Source: Trinickia diaoshuihuensis
GTDB taxonomy: Bacteria; Pseudomonadota; Gammaproteobacteria; Burkholderiales; Burkholderiaceae
Assembly: GCF_003390925.1 (NCBI RefSeq)
Contig: NZ_QUBS01000081.1
Location: 372,001 to 436,000 of the forward strand
Reading direction: 5' to 3'
Length of the DNA stretch: 64,000 bases
The translations under genes and the position numbers were made by a program. Numbering within the stretch: position 1 is the stretch's first letter; every line of letters begins with the position of its first letter. Below are positions 44,133 to 51,763 of this stretch, in pieces. The notes below the pieces were generated by a model. It was not told the DNA's origin, searched no databases, and saw nothing but the letters and a program-made list of their open reading frames with translations.

Positions 44133-44621
44133 TCATTCGTAGTTCATCGTCGTTGTCGCGTTCATCGTCAGCAGGCTCGGCATCGGATCGACGAAGGCGT
44201 TCATGCCGAGGCTCGTGTACGCGTACGTGACGGTGACCGTGAGCGGATTGCCCGACGTCGTACCCGAAGGATGACTGACGGTGACGGTCGGCGTAGGCGT
44301 GCCGCCGAGCGAAATGAGGTAAGTCGAACAGTAGTTCGTCGCCACGGTTTGGATTTGCGCGTTCGTCAGTTGCGGCGACGCGTAAATGATTCCGGCACGC
44401 GCGGCCTCGCGGCTGGCATTGGTGATGACCGCCTTGTCGTACAGCGCAATCGAAAACTCGACGATGCCGAACGTAATGACGAGCAGCAGCGGCAGCAGCA
44501 GCGCGAACTCGACGACCGCGCTGCCGTTTTGATGCCTGCGCTGCACGCGCCGGCGGCGGGCCGGCCCGTATTCGCGGCGCATAGCACTAGACCCGGTTTG
44601 GGTCCGTAGACGATTGTTCAT
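44133..44621 (-). CDS. tadE: Tad pilus pseudopilin TadE
   Basis: A 162-residue TadE-like pseudopilin. A basic leader of about 32 residues precedes NGSAVVEFALLLPLLLVITFG, with the Glu of the mature helix and a cleavage site of the TadV type just before it; ITNASREAARAGI after the helix is a TadE-family block. It should be processed by TadV and help Flp assembly. The leader ACCGGGGGAATC lies before ATG 44621. tadE and tadG form a pair separated from the main pilus block by two heat-shock genes. Confidence 0.88.
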   Translation of the reverse strand: MNNRLRTQTGSSAMRREYGPARRRRVQRRHQNGSAVVEFALLLPLLLVITFGIVEFSIALYDKAVITNASREAARAGIIYASPQLTNAQIQTVATNYCSTYLISLGGTPTPTVTVSHPSGTTSGNPLTVTVTYAYTSLGMNAFVDPMPSLLTMNATTTMNYE

Positions 44622-45061
44622 GATTCCCCCGGTTTACTGCGCGATAGCCCTATTGCCGCGATGGCGTGCCACGCGAGGCGTTCCGTTCGATCGACGGAGT
44701 CGCATCTGGGAGGCGGGCACCCATGCCTCGGTTTGCAAGCGGTTGCGCGCTACGTTTTAGCGAAAAGCGCGCCATGGCGACGGGTGCCGCGCCGGCGCTA
44801 GCGGTGCAGGCTCGGCATGCGATCGGAACCGGTCATTTCCGACCGGGTTGTCGCAACGGCAATACAGATTGAGGGCTCTTCGGGCGCGGATCGAGACATC
44901 GGCCGATGCGCTCCGCTAGCCGCAGCTAGGCGCGACGGGCCTTCCGGCGTATGCGGTTTGCTCCGCGCGGCTCCTCGGTCGGCGCGATTTGTTTCGTCGA
45001 TGAAACGGATGGTGCGATAGCCCACACGGCAATGCGGCCGCGAGTTTTCTCGGGGATACCT
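44622..45061. other. Gene-free stretch between tadE and the hsp20 promoter
   Basis: These 440 bases hold no coding frame that I trust. It must contain the promoter for tadE-tadG (leftward). A TGGCACG match to a sigma-54 -24 box exists on the minus strand at 44665-44671, but its downstream GC is one base too close. A heat-shock-type promoter for hsp20 follows immediately (45062-45088). Confidence 0.5.
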
Positions 45062-45088
45062 CTTGAAATCCCGCCGGCCGCCGCTATT
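45062..45088 (+). promoter_or_regulatory. Sigma-32 heat-shock promoter before hsp20
   Basis: CTTGAAA at 45062-45068, a 12-base spacer, then CCGCTATT at 45081-45088. The sigma-32 consensus is CTTGAAA and CCCCATNT with 11-16 bases between, so the -35 is perfect and the -10 close. It lies about 65 bases upstream of the hsp20 start codon. Confidence 0.75.
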
Positions 45089-45114
45089 TTTCGTCGTGCT
45101 CGGACAGCAGGTCG

Positions 45115-45148
45115 TTCCTGGTTGCTGGTCCGGAAACCTTACAGGGAA
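45115..45148 (+). promoter_or_regulatory. Candidate RNA thermometer hairpin in the hsp20 leader
   Basis: UUCCU at 45115-45119 can pair with the Shine-Dalgarno AGGGAA at 45143-45148 (one bulge or G-U pair), with a second stem GGUU/AACC just inside (45120-45123 with 45135-45138). This would hide the ribosome site of ATG 45154 at low temperature, as ROSE-type leaders do for small heat-shock genes. Folding was done by eye only. Confidence 0.4.
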
Positions 45149-45153
45149 AAATC

Positions 45154-45600
45154 ATGAGCGACTTCCTATTCGGAAACTTCGGCAGCGATCTGTTCCGTGA
45201 ATTCGATCGCCTCCAACAGCATATGTCGACGCTGCGGGGCGGCTTTCCCACGAGTCTGCGTTCGGCCCAAAGTTTCTTCCCGCCGATCAATGTCGGCACG
45301 ACCGACGATTCCATCGAGATCGTCGTCTTCGCGCCGGGCTTCGAGGCCTCGCAATTCGATGTCTCCATCGATAAGGGCATTTTGACGATTGCCGGCGAGC
45401 GCAAGCGACCCCAAGCGGCGACGAGCGAGGACACGCGTTCGTATGCGCGCGAGCGTTTCATGGGCGCGTTTAGGCGCGTGGTCGAGCTGCCGCAAAACGC
45501 GAATCCCGATGACGTACAGGCGAAATACGTCGACGGTTGCCTCTCGATTCGTATCGGCAAACGCGAGTCCTCGAAGCCGCGCAGCGTCACCGTCCAGTAA
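45154..45600 (+). CDS. Small heat-shock protein Hsp20 (IbpA-like)
   Basis: A 148-residue alpha-crystallin-domain chaperone. The domain runs about residues 45-135: PPINVGTTDDSIEIVVFAPG at its start, GILTIAGERK in the middle, RRVVELPQNANPDDVQAKYVDGCL near the end (shown in part), then the IXI-like C-terminal RSVTVQ. It binds unfolding proteins without ATP. Transcription is predicted from the sigma-32 promoter at 45062; the second hsp20 follows after 27 bases. Confidence 0.93.
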   Translation: MSDFLFGNFGSDLFREFDRLQQHMSTLRGGFPTSLRSAQSFFPPINVGTTDDSIEIVVFAPGFEASQFDVSIDKGILTIAGERKRPQAATSEDTRSYARERFMGAFRRVVELPQNANPDDVQAKYVDGCLSIRIGKRESSKPRSVTVQ

Positions 45601-45627
45601 TTGATCGATTAGGCGAAGGAGCAAACC

Positions 45628-46029
45628 ATGAGCAACGAAAGCGAACTGACGCCGCGCGACGCGGGCACGCTAAACCCCCGCGACGCCGGCGTGCGCCGTG
45701 CGGCGCTCGTCCCGGCCGTCGATATCGTCGAAGACAAAAGCGGCGTGACTGTATGGGCCGATTTGCCCGGCGTGCCGAAAGACAAGCTGGAAGTGAAAGT
45801 GCAAGACGGCAACCTCTCGATCGAAGGTGAAGCCGTGGTGCCGATGCCGGAGGGCCTGAACGTGACGCATCTGGAAGTGCGCGCGCCGCGCTATGCGCGC
45901 GCGTTCTCGATCAGTTCCGACCTCGATACGTCGAAGATCGACGCGAGCTTGCAAGACGGCGTGTTGACACTGCGTATCCCGCGTCGCGAAGCGGCGCTCC
46001 CGCGCCGGATCGAAGTCAGGGCCGGTTGA
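45628..46029 (+). CDS. Small heat-shock protein Hsp20, second copy
   Basis: A 133-residue alpha-crystallin-domain protein, partner of the gene just upstream. PAVDIVEDKSGVTVWADLPG starts the domain, LSIEGEAVVPMPEGLN lies in the middle, and DASLQDGVLTLRIPRRE closes it. It differs strongly in sequence from the first copy, as in IbpA/IbpB-type pairs. AAGGAG precedes the ATG, and the 27-base gap indicates one operon. Confidence 0.92.
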   Translation: MSNESELTPRDAGTLNPRDAGVRRAALVPAVDIVEDKSGVTVWADLPGVPKDKLEVKVQDGNLSIEGEAVVPMPEGLNVTHLEVRAPRYARAFSISSDLDTSKIDASLQDGVLTLRIPRREAALPRRIEVRAG

Positions 46030-46099
46030 ACCGCCTTCACGCGTGTGCGCGGCGACGCGCTGCCGGTGGAATCTCGCCGGCGGCGCGTCGCGCTCGGCC

Positions 46100-46756
46100 T
46101 CAAAAGATCAACGGAATCAGCCGATACCGAACGGCCTTGCGATAGCAGCGATACGCCATGTCCGTTTCCAGGATCCGTTCTTCCCGAACGATGCGGCCCA
46201 TCTGCAGCGCCAACTGAGCGACGTGCACCGACAGATTGAACAGCGAAAAGTTGGACAGCAGAAAGCCGATATCCGTCACGAAGTAACCGAGATACATAGG
46301 ATGCCGAACGACCCGGTAAGCGCCATGCGAGACGACGCCCCGGTTCGCGGGAAGCACGCCGAACGAGCGGCTGAGCGAAATCTTCGCGAACAGTTGCCAG
46401 GCGATGCCGGCGACCTGAAGCGAGGCGCCCACCATCTCGGGCAGGAATTGAATGCCCGGGTTCAAGTTGTAGGCCATGCACCCGTACGTGCCGCCTAAAG
46501 AAAAGAGCAACGACGTGGGGCGCCAGTCACGCCGCACGGGCGTGCGCGACACCACCGCCAAGCCCGTCGTGAAGCAACTCTCGACGACGATCAAAAGCAG
46601 CGTGACGCGCGTCGGCGCGGCGAGCCATTGCTTGATGGCGACGACCGCGAACAGGCCGAACACCATGACCGTGACGGCGCGCAGCAACAGATCCGCCACG
46701 ACGTGCCGGTCGATAACCGGCATATTCGCCATCGATTCTTGATCGATCGAACTCAT
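46100..46756 (-). CDS. Membrane methyltransferase-like protein (isoprenylcysteine carboxyl methyltransferase/PEMT family) in the tad operon
   Basis: A 218-residue protein with about five hydrophobic helices. The C-terminal ICMT-type motif is visible: GAYRVVRHPMYLGYF, then a helix, then REERILETDMAYRCYRKAVRYRLIP, which binds S-adenosylmethionine in the family. Its ATG directly follows the tadC stop (TAAATG), so it is co-translated with the pilus export machine. Usual Tad operons carry tadD here; a methyltransferase is not a standard part. It could modify a lipid, a lipoprotein or a pilin; the substrate is unknown. Confidence 0.82.
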   Translation of the reverse strand: MSSIDQESMANMPVIDRHVVADLLLRAVTVMVFGLFAVVAIKQWLAAPTRVTLLLIVVESCFTTGLAVVSRTPVRRDWRPTSLLFSLGGTYGCMAYNLNPGIQFLPEMVGASLQVAGIAWQLFAKISLSRSFGVLPANRGVVSHGAYRVVRHPMYLGYFVTDIGFLLSNFSLFNLSVHVAQLALQMGRIVREERILETDMAYRCYRKAVRYRLIPLIF

Positions 46757-47743
46757 TTAACCCGCTCCCATGTGGCTCATCGTCGGCAAGAGCTGACGAT
46801 AGATTTGAATGGCCGCCGGCCCGACGAGTACGACGATCAGCGTCGGGAAGATAAAAAAGATCAAGGGGAACAGCAGTTTGAGGGCGACCTTCGCGGCTTG
46901 CTCCTCGGCCTTCATGCGCCGTTTCGTGCGCATGCTGTCGGTATAGACGCGTAGCGAATCGCCGATACTCGTGCCGAAACGATCGGCTTGAATCAGCATG
47001 GTCGTCAGCGTGTCGATGTCTTCCACCCCCGTTCTGGCCGCCAGGTTGCGCAAGGCTTTTTCGCGGCCTGCGCCGGCACGCAGTTCCAGCAGCACCAGTT
47101 CGAGTTCGGTCGTCATGGTCGGGCTCTTCGAACCGAGTTCCTCGGTCACGCGCAGCATGGCCGCATCGAGACCGAGCCCCGCTTCCACGCACACAGTCAT
47201 CAAATCGACGGCATCGGGCAGCGCCTCGACGATCGCGCGTTGGCGGCGCGTCGTCAGTTGCGACAGCACGAGGTTCGGCGCGTAGAACCCGAGGGCGGAG
47301 GCTGCGAGCAAGATGAACAGGGCGTCGAGCGTGTGCCCCGCGGAAAATCTCGGCGCCGCGAAGGCGAGCGAAATGGCGGGCAGCGCGAGCGCGAGCAGGG
47401 TTTTAGCGGCGAAGTAATAGGCGGGAGCGGCCTTGCCGCGAAAACCGGCGTGCATGAAGCGAAGGCGTAGCGCCGAGCGGTCCCAGTCGTCGTCCTTCGG
47501 TTGCGAAAGCTTGGCGACGCGCTCAGATACCTCGGCGATCCGCTGGCCCCATTTGCCCTCCGGCGTACTGTCGAGACTCCCCGCGCCGCCGCTTGTGCCG
47601 GCCGCCGCACCGGCGAGCGGCATCGACAGGTCTTGGATGCGCCGCTTCAACGGATCGGGGCGCAGCAATTGCAACGCTCGCAGCACGGTGCCGAAGACGA
47701 CGAGGAACATCCCCGCGAGCAAGACGATTTGTTCGATTCTCAT
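46757..47743 (-). CDS. tadC: Tad secretion inner-membrane platform protein TadC
   Basis: A 328-residue type II secretion F-domain membrane protein. Helices lie near the N-terminus, around 110-160 and at the C-terminus (LKLLFPLIFFIFPTLIVVLV); the cytoplasmic T2SF part has VEALPDAVDLMTVCVEAGLGLDAA and RAGAGREKALRNLAARTGVED (partly shown). With TadB it forms the platform on which the TadA ATPase acts. It starts 25 bases after tadB stops, with AGGA upstream. Confidence 0.92.
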   Translation of the reverse strand: MRIEQIVLLAGMFLVVFGTVLRALQLLRPDPLKRRIQDLSMPLAGAAAGTSGGAGSLDSTPEGKWGQRIAEVSERVAKLSQPKDDDWDRSALRLRFMHAGFRGKAAPAYYFAAKTLLALALPAISLAFAAPRFSAGHTLDALFILLAASALGFYAPNLVLSQLTTRRQRAIVEALPDAVDLMTVCVEAGLGLDAAMLRVTEELGSKSPTMTTELELVLLELRAGAGREKALRNLAARTGVEDIDTLTTMLIQADRFGTSIGDSLRVYTDSMRTKRRMKAEEQAAKVALKLLFPLIFFIFPTLIVVLVGPAAIQIYRQLLPTMSHMGAG

Positions 47744-47768
47744 GATCGGTCCTTGAGAGTTCTGACGA

Positions 47769-48746
47769 TCAGACGCGAATCCGCACGATCTTTCGCATCC
47801 ACAAAATCCCGATCGCCATCATGCCGAGGCAGACGCCCGCGAGTTTCTCCGCGGCGGGATCGGTCCAAAAGATCCGCATGAAGCCCGGGCTCAGCACGGA
47901 CAGCACGCCGATGACGACGAACGGCAACAACGCGAGGATCCAGGCGGAGAGCCGGCCCTCGGCGGAGAGCGCCCGAATCTTGCCGAACAGCTTCAGGCGC
48001 TCGCGGATGATGAAGCCGATGTTGCCGAGAATCTCCGCGAGATTGCCGCCCGATTCGCGTTGAATGAGCACGGCGATGACGAAGTAGCGTAGATCGTCGA
48101 TCGGCACGCGCTCGGTTAGGTTGTACAGGGCCTTGTTCATCGAAACGCCGAAATTGATTTCGTCGAAGACGATCCGAAACTCGGCGCCGAGCGGATCGGC
48201 AAGTTCCTCGGCCAGCATGCCGAGCGCGCTCGCGAACGAGTGGCCGGCGCGCAATGCGCGTGCGATCAGATCGGCCGCGTCGGGCAACTGCCGTTCGAGT
48301 TGCTTCAGGCGTTGGTTACGCTTGCGGCGCACGTAGAACCAAGGCATCGTGGCGAACTCGCAGACGGCGGCGACCTTAAAGAGCACGGCAAGATGAAACA
48401 ACGAGGCGAGGGCCAGACCGAGGGCGGCGAAACAGAGCGAGTAGCCCAGGAATCGGCCCACGGTCGCCGACATGCCGGCCTGCTTGAGCGTACGATCGAT
48501 CGTGTGTACGCCCGGCATGTCCGTCAACACGCGCACGAGCCAGCGCGAATCGCTGAGCTTGTGTTCCTTGAGGATCGAGAGCGGCGGCGCGCCGGCCGTG
48601 CCGGGTGCCGAACCCAGGCCGATACGCGCGGCAATCCGTTTCGCCTCGCGGCCATGGCGGCTGACCCAGAACAGATAGAGGCTCTCGATGCAGAGCACCG
48701 TCGCTAAAAAGAGCAAGACGGCGAAGCCGAGAAACGTCGTATTCAT
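47769..48746 (-). CDS. tadB: Tad secretion inner-membrane platform protein TadB
   Basis: A 325-residue partner of TadC with the same T2SF domain: LERQLPDAADLIARALRAGHSF, AEELADPLGAEF and LIQRESGGNLAEILGNIGFI are family segments, and helices flank the domain. The order tadA-tadB-tadC with gaps of 15 and 25 bases is standard. GGAG lies before ATG 48746. Confidence 0.93.
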   Translation of the reverse strand: MNTTFLGFAVLLFLATVLCIESLYLFWVSRHGREAKRIAARIGLGSAPGTAGAPPLSILKEHKLSDSRWLVRVLTDMPGVHTIDRTLKQAGMSATVGRFLGYSLCFAALGLALASLFHLAVLFKVAAVCEFATMPWFYVRRKRNQRLKQLERQLPDAADLIARALRAGHSFASALGMLAEELADPLGAEFRIVFDEINFGVSMNKALYNLTERVPIDDLRYFVIAVLIQRESGGNLAEILGNIGFIIRERLKLFGKIRALSAEGRLSAWILALLPFVVIGVLSVLSPGFMRIFWTDPAAEKLAGVCLGMMAIGILWMRKIVRIRV

Positions 48747-48761
48747 GGCGCTCTCCTTGCG

Positions 48762-50135
48762 TCACGCGTCGAACCGGCGCGATGGGTCGAACAGATCGTC
48801 GGGCAGCGCCACGCCGAATGCCGCGAGCCGCTCGCAAAACTTCGGGCGCACGCCGGTCGCGCAGAAGTAGCCGGTGATCTTGCCGTCCGCGTTCACGCCC
48901 GTGCGCTTGAACGTATAGATCTCCTGCATGTTGACGACGTCGCCCTCCATGCCCGTGATCTCCTGCACGCTCATGAGGCGGCGCGTGCCGTCGGTCAGGC
49001 GCGCGGCTTGGACAACGACGTCGATCGCCGACGAAATCTGTTGCCGCATCGCTTTGATCGGCAGCGAAAAGCCCGCCATCGCGACCATGTTCTCGAGGCG
49101 CGTCAACGCATCGCGCGGGGTGTTCGCATGCAGCGTGGCCATCGAACCTTCGTGGCCCGTGTTCATCGCGTGCAGCATGTCGAGCGCCTCCGCTCCGCGC
49201 ACTTCGCCGAGCACGATTCGATCGGGCCGCATCCGCAGCGCATTGCGCACGAGCGCGCGTTGCGGAATCTCGCCTTTGCCCTCGATGTTCGGCGGGCGCG
49301 TTTCCAAGCGCAGCACATGCGGTTGGCGCAATTGCAGTTCGGCGGCATCTTCGATCGTGACGATGCGCTCGTCGGCCGGAATGAAACCCGACATCAAGTT
49401 GAGCAGCGTCGTCTTGCCGCTGCCGGTGCCACCCGAAATCAAGATGTTCAGCTTGGCCTTGCTCATCGCTTCGAACATCCGTGCGATCGAAGGCGTGAAC
49501 GTCCGGTTGCGGATCATGTCCTCCACCGTCAATGGATTGACGGCGAAGCGGCGGATCGAGACGAGCGGTCCGTCGATCGCGGAAGGCGGGATGATCGCGT
49601 TGACGCGTGAGCCGTCGGGCAAACGTGCATCGACCATCGGCGTCGATTCGTCGATGTGGCGGCCGACGCGCGAGACGATGCGCTCGATGATTTTCATCAG
49701 ATGGGCATCGTCGAAGAACGTGATGTCGGTCAATTCGAGTCTGCCGCGCCGCTCGATGTAGACCTGCCGCCAGGTATTGACGAGAATGTCGCTCACGGCG
49801 GGATCGGCGAGCAGCGGCTCCAGGGGTCCGAGGCCGAACATTTCGTTGTGCACGTCTTGCGCGAGCCGCCGCCGTTCGGCCTCGTTCAGCGGAATCTTTT
49901 CTTCCTCGACGATGCGTTCCACGAGCTGGCCGAGTTCGCGCGCGGCCTGCTCGGGCGTCAAGCGCTGCAATTTGTCCAACTCGACGCGTTCGATGATCGT
50001 CTGATGCACGTGCATCTTCAACTGCTGGTAGGCTTGCCCGCCACCGCGCGCCTCGCTCGTGCCCGGTAGGGCCGCGGCGGGCGTATCGAAAGCGACTACG
50101 CCGCTTTGCATCATCAATTGCTCACGCAAGGACAT
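48762..50135 (-). CDS. tadA: Tad pilus assembly ATPase TadA (CpaF)
   Basis: A 457-residue secretion ATPase. The N-terminal helical domain runs to about 110; the core has Walker [10 protein letters not shown] at 235-243, the Asp box [13 protein letters not shown], Walker B region [17 protein letters not shown] and the His box [15 protein letters not shown]. It powers Flp pilus assembly by ATP hydrolysis as a hexamer at the inner membrane. Family length and order are normal. Confidence 0.95.
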   Translation of the reverse strand: MSLREQLMMQSGVVAFDTPAAALPGTSEARGGGQAYQQLKMHVHQTIIERVELDKLQRLTPEQAARELGQLVERIVEEEKIPLNEAERRRLAQDVHNEMFGLGPLEPLLADPAVSDILVNTWRQVYIERRGRLELTDITFFDDAHLMKIIERIVSRVGRHIDESTPMVDARLPDGSRVNAIIPPSAIDGPLVSIRRFAVNPLTVEDMIRNRTFTPSIARMFEAMSKAKLNILISGGTGSGKTTLLNLMSGFIPADERIVTIEDAAELQLRQPHVLRLETRPPNIEGKGEIPQRALVRNALRMRPDRIVLGEVRGAEALDMLHAMNTGHEGSMATLHANTPRDALTRLENMVAMAGFSLPIKAMRQQISSAIDVVVQAARLTDGTRRLMSVQEITGMEGDVVNMQEIYTFKRTGVNADGKITGYFCATGVRPKFCERLAAFGVALPDDLFDPSRRFDA

Positions 50136-50161
50136 GGCTGTCTCCGCGATAGGTCATAGGT

Positions 50162-51370
50162 TCAGGATTCGGCCTTCAGCGCCCGCATGGGCGCCGCCGC
50201 CGGTTTGGACGCGAACAGGCGTGAAAACATGCTCGTCGACGCTTCGGGCTGCTCGGGCCAGAGGATGTCGGCCAACGCGTCGATGCCTCGTGCGAGCGGG
50301 CTCGCTTTGGCTACTTCCAGCAGGGGCGTGCCTTGCTCGACCGCCTCGCCCGCATGCTTTTCATCGCGGGCGAGCCGGTGTGCCACGCGCAGGCCGAGTG
50401 CTTGTTCGAGCGTGGCGATATCGACGGTCGCGCTCTTGTCGTACTCGTTGATCAAGACGCGCAGTTTCGCCCCCGGGTACCCCAGCTCGCGCAAGATGTC
50501 GACGAGCCGGCGGCCCGTATGCAGGTGAGGGATGCTTTGGCGCAGCACCACGCCGATGTCGCTGCTGCGATCGAGCGCAAGCATCGATACGGGATCGACG
50601 GATCGCCCCAGGTCGACGATTACCGCATCGTAGCGAGGCATCACGAGCGAAAAAAGCCGCTCGACTTGTGCCGGCCTCACGTCGGTGGCCTTGACCGGAT
50701 CGCACGATCCGGCCAGTACGTCGAGGTTCGGATGCACGTGCATGGCGCAAGTTTCGAAAAACGCGCCGTCGAGCCGTTCGGCTTGAGAGCAGACATCGAC
50801 GAGCGTCGAGGCGGGCGGCTTGTCCGCCAGCATCAAGTGCGCGTCGCCGAACTGGCGGCTCAAGTCGATCAGCAACGTGCGCTTGCCGCGTTCGCGCGCA
50901 AGCGCATAGGCGAGATTGACGGCGATGAAGGTCGTGCCGCTTCCGCCGCGCGGTGAAACGAACGACAGCATGCGGCTGTCGCGGCCCGTGCCCGCCGACT
51001 TCTTTTGAGCGATGAGCGCTAACTCGCTAGCGAACGAGGCGTCGTCGATCGGCCAGGACAGCACGTGGCGCACACCGGCCCGCATGGCTGCCACGAGCCA
51101 GTCTTGCGACAGCGACGGCGTGACGAGCAGGCAACTGAGCCTCGGCGTGGAGGCGGCGATCGCCTCGACCGCGGCCAGATCGCGCTGCGCGAGATGCACG
51201 TCGTCGATGATGAGCAGATCGGCCTTCTGCGCGCTTTCCCGATGTTCGCCAAGTCGCGACGCCCCGGCGCGAATCGTACGCAAGCGGTGACCGGCGTTTT
51301 CCTGGGTGACGAGAGCGGCGATCCGGCCCGCGCGCTCCTCGTCCGACGAGATCAACAGAATGTCGAGCAT
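50162..51370 (-). CDS. tadZ: Tad pilus localisation protein TadZ (CpaE)
   Basis: A 402-residue protein with an atypical receiver domain (about 1-125, LLIIDDVHLA) and a MinD/ParA-like ATPase domain (about 135-380). The P-loop reads SPRGGSGTTFIAVNLAYALA, lacking the usual lysines, which is common in TadZ and fits a scaffold or polar-localisation role rather than strong ATPase activity; LLIDLSRQFGDA and RYDAVIVDLGRSVDP follow. It begins the cytoplasmic part of the operon. Confidence 0.92.
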   Translation of the reverse strand: MLDILLISSDEERAGRIAALVTQENAGHRLRTIRAGASRLGEHRESAQKADLLIIDDVHLAQRDLAAVEAIAASTPRLSCLLVTPSLSQDWLVAAMRAGVRHVLSWPIDDASFASELALIAQKKSAGTGRDSRMLSFVSPRGGSGTTFIAVNLAYALARERGKRTLLIDLSRQFGDAHLMLADKPPASTLVDVCSQAERLDGAFFETCAMHVHPNLDVLAGSCDPVKATDVRPAQVERLFSLVMPRYDAVIVDLGRSVDPVSMLALDRSSDIGVVLRQSIPHLHTGRRLVDILRELGYPGAKLRVLINEYDKSATVDIATLEQALGLRVAHRLARDEKHAGEAVEQGTPLLEVAKASPLARGIDALADILWPEQPEASTSMFSRLFASKPAAAPMRALKAES

Positions 51371-51424
51371 GGCATTACCTCGTGTTACCGCTGGGCGGCG
51401 TTGGGCGTATCGTGGCGGCGCGCG

Positions 51425-51724
51425 TCAGTTGCCTGAGCTGTTGGAGCTGCCTACGCCGATCGTGAGCACGTTGACCGGCGGGGGCGGCGTCAGGAACGAC
51501 TTGCCGTAGTTTTGCTGCGCGGCCGTGGCCGCGGTTCCATCGACGCCGGCCACCGGGTCCTCGTTGGCCGACGCGTTCGGATTGAGCGTCTGCATGGCCG
51601 TGACGGCGCGCACCGAGTTGCCGTAGGTGCGGTCCCAAACCGGGGTGGAGCTGAGGCAACCGTTGAGGGTTGCGCAGCCGGCCGCGATGAGCGCGAGGCG
51701 CGCGGCGATATGTTGGATCTTCAT
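51425..51724 (-). CDS. Small Tad-locus lipoprotein
   Basis: A 99-residue lipoprotein with lipobox LNGC (Cys23) and a Ser/Asn/Pro-rich mature part (RTYGNSVRAVTAMQTLNPNA). It sits between the secretin and tadZ genes, the slot where RcpB or CpaD-like outer-membrane accessory proteins occur; it is shorter than CpaD and has no peptidoglycan-binding motif. A pilotin-like role for the secretin is a reasonable guess. GGAG precedes ATG 51724. Confidence 0.8.
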   Translation of the reverse strand: MKIQHIAARLALIAAGCATLNGCLSSTPVWDRTYGNSVRAVTAMQTLNPNASANEDPVAGVDGTAATAAQQNYGKSFLTPPPPVNVLTIGVGSSNSSGN

Positions 51725-51763
51725 CTCGATCTCCGATGTCTTGGATCGTGTCTGGGCGGCGCG

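Noticed and set aside
44665-44671. TGGCACG (minus strand) as a sigma-54 -24 box before tadE
   Set aside because: The expected GC of the -12 box is only nine bases away instead of ten, and TTGC is absent. The flp promoter match is much better.
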